From assembly GCA_027575805.1 (NCBI GenBank), contig JANBPU010000037.1:43303-107302 (forward strand): 64,000 bases of DNA, read 5' to 3'. Position numbers and translations under genes: made by a program. The notes below the pieces were generated by a model. The model did no database searches, was not told where the DNA came from, and saw nothing but the letters and a program-made list of their open reading frames with translations. Below are positions 57,479-64,000 of the stretch, piece by piece. The stretch comes from Mycoemilia scoparia. Lineage: Eukaryota > Kickxellomycota > Kickxellomycetes > Kickxellales > Kickxellaceae. Numbering within the stretch: position 1 is the stretch's first letter; each line of letters opens with the position of its first letter.

Positions 57479-59301
57479 AAATTTCATTAGGGACCAAGTG
57501 AAAAAATCTGACTATATACTACATGTATCCGCAACTAAGTTGTTGCCCAAATTTTACGATGTCTAAGCTAAGGATTCTCTATTTGTTTTCAGCTCTACGT
57601 GAGTAGGAATCCATGATATCACTGTGCAGAGCCACATACGCTGGTCATCAAGTATGATTACGACTTTACAATGTAGTGTAGCAGCCTATACATACATGTA
57701 GCGTGATTGGCAAGGTTGGTGGGAAACAACCTTAGAAGCCATCGGTTCTGAGTATGCTTTCTCAGCTTTATTGCTTTAGGTAAGTAGTTGTCTCTGCAAA
57801 GCAACATTGCAAAAATACCTCTGTTACTCTCTAGCCATCATTCACAATTGTGTTTGCTAAAAGTCTGGTAGGTTCGGCATTGGGTTTCAATCATAAATCT
57901 CCGCTTTTGGAATAAAGATAATTGCGGATGTCGATAAAGATGCAGCCAACTCCTTAGCTTTTGAGATTGGGTGCAAGCAACTCAATACAGCGGCTCCAAC
58001 AAACAATTTTGCGCCATTAGTCAACACGCACAAGCTTGTTTAACATTTATTTATTGTATGGCAGTGGCCTGCAATTCCAGGCTGCCCGTACAGAGAGAAA
58101 TACTTGGTACTATGGAAATCACTTTTTGATTATGTCGTTTTGCTTGCAGAGGATTGCCAAATTTCATGTTAAAATCATTCATTCGTCCATCTGATTTATA
58201 CCTTCTTGAGTTTGAATGGCTTCTATTTGTCAACAGTAAATGGATGTGTCCAGATGTGTTGAGTCCATATGTACACACGTACGGGATGGGCTTTTATCTT
58301 TTTTGCCCTTCTAGAATGCGCATCTGCTCTTCTAAAAACGTAGGAAATTTTGGGATTTTTCAAATCACATAAGCCATAAAAAACTCTGGGTGGGCTCGTG
58401 GCGTTTTCTATACAGAAGGGCGCTCTCTGCTGCTATTTGGGTGTTTGGCCGATAGGTTGTGCACACACACACATACACACATATTTGTTGACATCATGAG
58501 GAGGCCACATATCCAATTTTTATCGGACAATTCTGCTGTATTTGGGACGACTGTCATTTTCTATAACTCTGTTCCGACATTTCTTTTCATCTCCATATTA
58601 ACGCAAAGCCCTCACGCCACCCATTAAACATCATAGAAAGCCACTTTATATATTCAGGCTTTATTTGGTGATGGATGGAAATGCAGGTCCTTGAAGATTC
58701 CAAAGTCGCCGCCTTTCATACATGATATACACCCGCCATTCCTTGTCTGATCAGGCTAGCAAATACACAGCCATACCCAAATCGTTATACTGCTTAATAA
58801 GAAGAGTAATAGCAATATATATATATATATAGTACATCTTTCTAGTATTCCATGTTACTAGCTATGGTGGCAGCAGCAATGGGCCACAGGCTTATTCGGA
58901 GTAGTGGAAACCCGAGGGGTGACTGTGGCTGCTAGAATTCCCGTATCTTGAAGAACCAGCCAGTCAGCTAAATGTTGTTCCAGCTAATAAAATTAATGCC
59001 AGGTGTGTATTTGTTGAGATGTTTTTTCATCTTCTCCAACCATGAGGAACTATTGATTTTTCGCATGGATTTTGGCTCTATCATTGATTAAAGCATGGTT
59101 GATGAAGCCCAGCTGCTATTGCTATCTGCAGCTTGGATAGACCTAAAACTTTCATTATTATAATGCTTATTGGCCAATGATACACAATGACAGCCGCCCC
59201 TATGAATGTTGGTGCAAGATTAAGGCTGAAGCAGTCTTGGAGTTTCTTCTAAAGCCTTGTTACTAATTGTTTGCGATAAACCAATTTGATGAGCAAAGGG
59301 G

Positions 59302-59326
59302 GCAGCAGCAGCAGCAGCAGCAGCAG
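59302..59326. repeat. GCA trinucleotide microsatellite
   Basis: About eight GCA units, roughly 370 bases upstream of the epsin start codon. Confidence 0.85.
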
Positions 59327-59524
59327 TGAGCGTAGACTCTTTGGTTGAGCCATTGGGAGTGAAGCTGGGGCTCCTCTCATTTTGGGAATAACGGCAGTTT
59401 TAAGAAGTGTGATATGACAACATGAGAAGTTATCAATGCGGTTGACTATTATTGAGGCAATCTGATTAGCCACCCTTCCCTCTCATGGCATGGGAATATC
59501 CAATATCAGTGGGCTTCTGTGGAT

Positions 59525-59552
59525 ATATGTGTGTGTGTGTGTGTATGTGTGT
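59525..59552. repeat. TG dinucleotide microsatellite
   Basis: About thirteen TG units with one TA interruption, 150 bases upstream of the epsin start. Confidence 0.8.
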
Positions 59553-59695
59553 AGCCTGCAACACTGACGATTCAATGCAATAACAAGAAAGCACTTGGTT
59601 ATCCGACTGCGCGCTCAGATAGCAGTTTCATATACTCTTGTTTCGCTTTGTTACTTTCTCCATTTCTGCTCTCGACCCAATTTCTCTATATTAAA

Positions 59696-62083
59696 ATGGA
59701 AAGCACCGGTAGAAAGGCTTTAAGAGCTGTGTAAGTGCCAAAGCGAAGTCCAAGTGAGACCAGGTATACATTTGTATATGTATGCACTCTTGCATCCAAA
59801 TTTCGCCTTAAATTGGGATCGCAATTCGCATTATGTTAGCAATGCTGTTCCTTGTGTAATTGTATTCCTAATAGTAATTGTACAAGTCAATGCAGATACT
59901 GACCTTTGTACGCCTGTTTTTATAGAAAAAACTATACGGGTGGGTACTCCGATATTCAAAAGAAGGTGCGCGAGGCTACTTCCAATGACCCTCATGGACC
60001 TTCTGGAGCATTGATGAATGAGATAGCCCAGTCAACACATAACCAGTAGGTTAAGACATTTCCATTAAACCTCTCCTTCTTTTAAAGGGGAATCGTGTGT
60101 TGGTATTGATCCCTTTGTATAATACCATCTTTGACAGGTATGGATTCCATGAGATAATGGAGATCCTTGACAAAAGACTGAACGACAAGGGCAAGAACTG
60201 GAGACACGTTTTTAAGGTAAATAAAATTCTAATCTGAGGCGTATCAACCATGAAGTCGCATATATATATATATATGTCAATTTAGGCGTGTATTTTCTGA
60301 GCTATTGCTGACCATTCCCCCCTCCATTTATTTCTGATTTTGAAGGCCTTGACTGTCCTTGACTACTGTCTTCACTGTGGATCTGAAATTGTGGTCCAGT
60401 ATGCAAAAGATAATATTTATATCATCAAGACCCTGAGAGAGTTCCAACATGTTGATGACAGCGGCCGTGACCAGGGTGCCAATGGTAAGCACATTTTGTC
60501 TAATATGACACACTAGGTGCCTGTGCAAAATTCTAACAGGGGGATCAATTTACCAATTAATGTAGTGCGTCAAAAGGCCAAGGATATGACGGCCTTGCTC
60601 CTTGACGAGGCAAGATTAAAGAGGGAGCGTGCCAATGCCAACCAGTATCGCTGGCAGGGCGCAGTGCCTTCCCATAGCACGCCAAATTTGAATCATAGAA
60701 GAAGCTTCGAATCCCAAGGCAATACTTATGGCGATGAAGAAAGGGATACAAGAATGGCCAAGGAGATGAGTCTCCGCCAATCCAGAAACCCCGGATATGT
60801 ACCAGACGACTAGTAAGTATAGCTGTGTGATAGCTGTCTTCTTTGCTACTACCATATCATAATATAGTTGTATCGAGCTCATGTTGAAAATTATGATAAC
60901 CTAATCTTTATTTAGCGACGAAGAATCTGCCCTAAAGAAGGCTCTGCAAGAAAGTATGAATGATGTCCATCGTAGTGGATCCTTCCCTCAAGTTTCTGGG
61001 AAACAAATTGCACAGACATCGACATCAATGCCACCTTCCCAAGGATATGGCGGAGGCAGCAATGCCCAAGAGGGAGACCTTTTGGGCTCATTTGATGACC
61101 CGGCAGTATCGAATAGCCAGGGCATGCAACAGATGGGCGGTCAATTGGGCGGAGATCTATTCAATTCGAACTTCAATAATGCCTTCAACGCCCAATTCAA
61201 TAACCAATTCCCTCAAAACAATGATTTCGGCAGCATGAGTATGGGAATGAACAATAATGCATTTGGAGCTAGCACAGCTGGTGCTGAAAACAACTTTGAT
61301 GCGCTCGCGGGATTATCCAACGCAGGCTTTAGTGCTCAAAGTAACTTTTCTACAATGGGCACCATGGGTGGCGGTAGTGGTACGCCATTTGATAATCTTG
61401 CTGGAAACAACATGGGCCAGAGCAGCATGACCGGGACATCTATAAACACTGGAGCCAATCCATTTTCCGCGGAGGTGGGCTTTGGACAGCAGCAGCAGCA
61501 GCAGCAAGGTAATGTAGGCACTTCAATTGGGACTTCAGGAATAAACGGTATGTCTGGTGCCTTTGGAAATGCATTTGATGGCGGCGCATCGGCAAAACCA
61601 CTTCCATTCGGAGTAAACCAAAATGATCCCAATGCCCGGCTTGCAGAGATTGCGCGAAACAGCGAGAGAATTGATCCATTTGCCAATTTGGCTACAGGAG
61701 GAAGTGGAGCAGCCAACTTTGGAACGACGCCGGCAGCCGGAAACTTTACATCAGCAACCATGGCATCGAGTGCGGCAAATGATCTATCGTCTCTCATCGA
61801 TCTCAACCCAGCAGCACTGTCGAGCAACTCGCAGTCGTCAATGGGCAACCGCCAGGGATTTGGATCAGTAAATCGCAACCCATTCCTTGATGGAAACCCA
61901 TTCTCTTCGTCGGGAGCAAACATATTTGGGGACAGTTCTAAACCAACTCTAAACCAATTGCAGCAATCCCAATCCCAGCCAGGTGCAGTCGTCTTCCAAC
62001 CCAACCAAACACCAAACCCATTTGGCGGTGGCATGCCATCATTTGGTCAGCAACAACACCAGCATAACGGATCCTTTATATGA
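59696..62083 (+). CDS. ENT1: Epsin (ENTH-domain endocytic adaptor)
   Basis: Epsins bind PI(4,5)P2, ubiquitinated cargo, clathrin and EH-domain proteins to drive endocytosis. Six exons (59696-59730, 59926-60045, 60138-60216, 60346-60484, 60566-60812, 60916-62083) give 595 residues. The ENTH domain (about 1-145) is rebuilt only by splicing: KNYTGGYSDIQKKVREATSN, YGFHEIMEILDKRLNDKGKN, then ALTVLDYCLHCGSE. A ubiquitin-interacting motif, EESALKKALQESM, spans the exon 5-6 region (about 208-222). The Gln/Asn/Gly-rich tail has four NPF motifs for EH domains, a DPF motif and LIDLN, which resembles a clathrin box. The tail holds a short poly-Gln run (QQQQQQQ, 61489-61506). It could correspond to ENT1 or ENT2 of yeast; the symbol denotes the family. 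Confidence 0.92.
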
Positions 62084-62415
62084 TGATCATGAGTGGCAGT
62101 CACAGCAAATATCCATAAAAATATGCCCCAACATATATCAATTACACCTTGTATTTCCTTGTTTTCTTAAGTATGACCTTTTCAATTCTATTAATAACGT
62201 CAAATTATTACATTTATGAGACAGACTCAAAACCACAGCTTCAGATCAGATGCAAAAAGTGGATTGAAATGATAAAGTGAAAATATATTTAGAATGTAAT
62301 GAGTATAAGCAAGCTAAAAGCAGTTATGATAGAGAACAAAGCTATTATAAAAGTAAGTAGTGGAGGCAGTAAAGTGATCCAATGACTGTCATAAATATAT
62401 AGTAATAGTGTTGAA
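62084..62415. other. Short convergent spacer, epsin / SEC62
   Basis: 332 bases of AT-rich shared 3' region. No gene. AATAAC and ATAAAAATA-like tracts may serve as polyadenylation signals on either strand. Confidence 0.5.
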
Positions 62416-63323
62416 TTAGTTGGTCTTTTTGTCTTCGATGGGTGCTGCTTCTGCTGCTGAAGTGGCAGCAGTATCGGCACTGCCCGCAGCTGGGGCTTTT
62501 CCAGAATTTGAAGGCTCCTTTGGCTCCTCCCATCCGTACAGGGGAATGAAGCTCTCAATAAAGCCGACATCTTCGAATAGGTTGGGGAATAGCCAGAATC
62601 CGCGTGGAAGGGCGACCAAGGATATGACATACAAAATTAAGCGGATAATGGCAATGACAAAAAGCAACCCGAGAAGGCCCAGTGCGGCAATTGACAGGTA
62701 CCAGGTGCCATTTCGTAGACTGGCAGGCCATAGCGGGAACATGACACCTGCCAAAACGATGCCAACCAGCCCAATGCCACCCAAAATTACCAGGATCTGG
62801 GAGCCTTCGTATACCCAAGCATAGTAGTGATCTCTCTTGAATTCTTGCAGAGGGCTTAAGTGAAGCATGTGTACATTTTCCTTACCACGGTCGCACCTAA
62901 CAATGAGGCCAGCTTGAACCATTTGGAGCAGATAATCATTGGCCTCCTCTTCGCTGCTGGCCTTGGGCTTTTGGCCGCCTTGTTCCTTGAGTAGGGCATT
63001 TATAGCACTCTTTCCTATTATTTTTATTATTGAACATCGATAGTGGGTTAGTTTAGTTTTCACATGAACTACAGCACTTCATGTAATAATAATAATATTA
63101 TTATTAGTAGTAGTTGCTGCATTCCAAATAGATGGATTGGAATGGGACACGAGTATGGACGGCATAAACACTAGACACACAGACAACGCCAGCACACACC
63201 TTTAAAGTATTCAACACGTCGGCCATTCAGGACACCATCGCGTAGATGGAGTCCAGATTTGCTGGAATTTCTTAGAAACTTTGCAATGTTCATCACTTCT
63301 TTTGGGACCTCAAAATCAGACAT
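62416..63323 (-). CDS. SEC62: Sec62, post-translational ER translocation subunit
   Basis: Part of the Sec62/63 complex that moves proteins into the ER after translation. Two exons on the minus strand (63200-63323 and 62416-63014) give 240 residues. The N-terminal cytosolic part begins MSDFEVPKEVMNIAKFLRNS and continues VEYFKGKSAINALLKEQ across the splice. Two transmembrane hairpin helices follow, around ILVILGGIGLVGIVLAGVMF and LGLLGLLFVIAIIRLILYVI, with the Sec62-like FPLWPASLRNGTWYLS between them and RGFWLFPNLFEDVGFIESF after. The C-terminus is Ala-rich and ends KKTN, close to a di-lysine ER signal. Length and topology fit fungal Sec62. Confidence 0.92.
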
Positions 63324-64000
63324 TTTGTGTGTATGCTGGGATGCTTATCAGGTGAAGTTTGCTATATCTTTTGTGTGTATGCGACTGTATTGGTAGTAGA
63401 TGTAAAAAGAAAGGAATAACAAAAAATGATTGATGGAATAAGTACAGAGTATGGTTAGAAAAGAGAGGGGTGGGCGAGAGGCGAAAATCAGCCATGAAGA
63501 TGATGGTTTTGACAGGTTCTTTGTGGCCCTGGCTTTTCTAGAGAATTATAGGCTAAGGAACTGTGAATGTGTGAGAGTGATGGAGCTATTGAGTATGATC
63601 AGCAGCAGCATCTGAATTATTCTCTATCAACAGTAACAAAGCCACAGCAGGCCCCATTTAAAGTAGCAGCACAGAGCTCAGCATCTGCTTATTTTACATG
63701 TAAAGCTAGTGGATCAGCATCTTTGGCTAGCAAGTGTATTTTCTATGAAGAACCACATAGTCCACAACACGGATTTGATCCATTACATCCCATCAGGCCG
63801 GGCCACTGCTGTGTTTTATAAACATCAAGAACATGGGCCAATATTTGGCATATTAGATTCATGTCTGTCCCAAACATTGCTGAAGTAAATAAATCGTATT
63901 CGCATCTTGGCACTGGTGGCATTATCTACAATCTCCTCCCATAAGTTTTGAGAATTTTTTTAAAAATTTCATTTTTTTACTAAAATTTCTTCTCTTCTTT
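63324..64000. other. 5' flank of SEC62 to window end
   Basis: Promoter region of SEC62 and beyond. The small open frame near 63567-63821 has no recognisable similarity. Nothing else seen; the end is very AT-rich. Confidence 0.5.

Larger units (their letters stand above)
52627..59695. other. 7 kb gene-free divergent spacer PMA1 / epsin
   Basis: The longest stretch without a supportable gene. From about 52700 to 56600 it is visibly more GC-rich than other spacers and has some open frames (minus 53459-54103, 214 codons; plus 55214-55699, 161 codons) with no family resemblance and no convincing splice context. A family-3 element lies at 57331-57478. CT/CA and GT runs occur near 53095-53160. It could hold a long PMA1 regulatory region, a non-coding RNA or a lineage-specific gene that I cannot recognise. 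Confidence 0.5.

Noticed and set aside
61489..61506. Epsin poly-Gln run as an expansion locus
   Set aside because: Only seven Gln codons, normal for the Gln-rich tails of fungal epsins.
1..64000. tRNA, rRNA or CRISPR arrays
   Set aside because: No tRNA T-loop (GGTTCGANNCC) with a matching acceptor stem, no rRNA signature and no regularly spaced direct repeats were found by eye. The repeated short elements are dispersed inverted-repeat elements, not CRISPR.

Overview
The window is nuclear DNA of a filamentous, probably early-diverging fungus. The genes are eukaryotic. They carry zero to seven short GT-AG introns (mostly about 60-240 bases), and coding exons are more GC-rich than the AT-rich spacers. 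The gene set is fungal: NoxR, Pmr1, Pro1, Hrd3, Osh3-like, Ric8, Pma1, epsin and Sec62. The plasma-membrane H+-ATPase resembles the plant/protist P3A type more than the ascomycete Pma1 type, which would suit a zygomycete-grade or basidiomycete lineage. I cannot name the species or the phylum.

Layout. 1-3336 holds no gene I can support, only two MITE-like elements. 3337-3951 (+) is a small Stf2/Habp4-like protein. 4786-7821 (-) is NoxR, the NADPH-oxidase activator. 8374-10618 (-) is a PX-domain protein. 11549-14685 (+) is the Golgi Ca2+/Mn2+ pump Pmr1. 16138-17913 (+) is glutamate 5-kinase. 18768-19370 (-) is Snu13. 19782-22817 (-) is Hrd3. 24362-27418 (+) is an Osh3-type oxysterol-binding protein. 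28599-34047 (+) is eIF4G. 35062-37748 (+) is Ric8. 40531-42459 (-) is an ABCD-type peroxisomal half transporter. 43558-44091 (+) is the KEOPS subunit Pcc1. 44868-46251 (+) is the kinetochore protein Spc25. 49678-52626 (-) is the H+-ATPase. 59696-62083 (+) is epsin. 62416-63323 (-) is Sec62. A possible 33-residue membrane protein lies at 39569-39670.

The genes do not form a pathway cluster; this is mostly a typical mixed fungal chromosome segment. One loose theme is signalling and membrane traffic: NoxR next to a PX protein, Ric8, Osh3-like, epsin, and the ER proteins Hrd3 and Sec62.

The most distinctive structure is in the spacers and introns. Three families of short, non-coding, terminal-inverted-repeat elements are present in about 19 copies. 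Several abut one another at shared CATATG-like ends, and three sit in introns of active-looking genes. Other points worth checking are a one-base frame conflict at a Ric8 splice junction, start-codon micro-exons in NoxR and Snu13, a short GC-AG intron in the PX gene, and an unusually long (7 kb) spacer between the H+-ATPase and epsin. Exon boundaries were worked out by hand from frame continuity and splice consensus, and no database search was possible.
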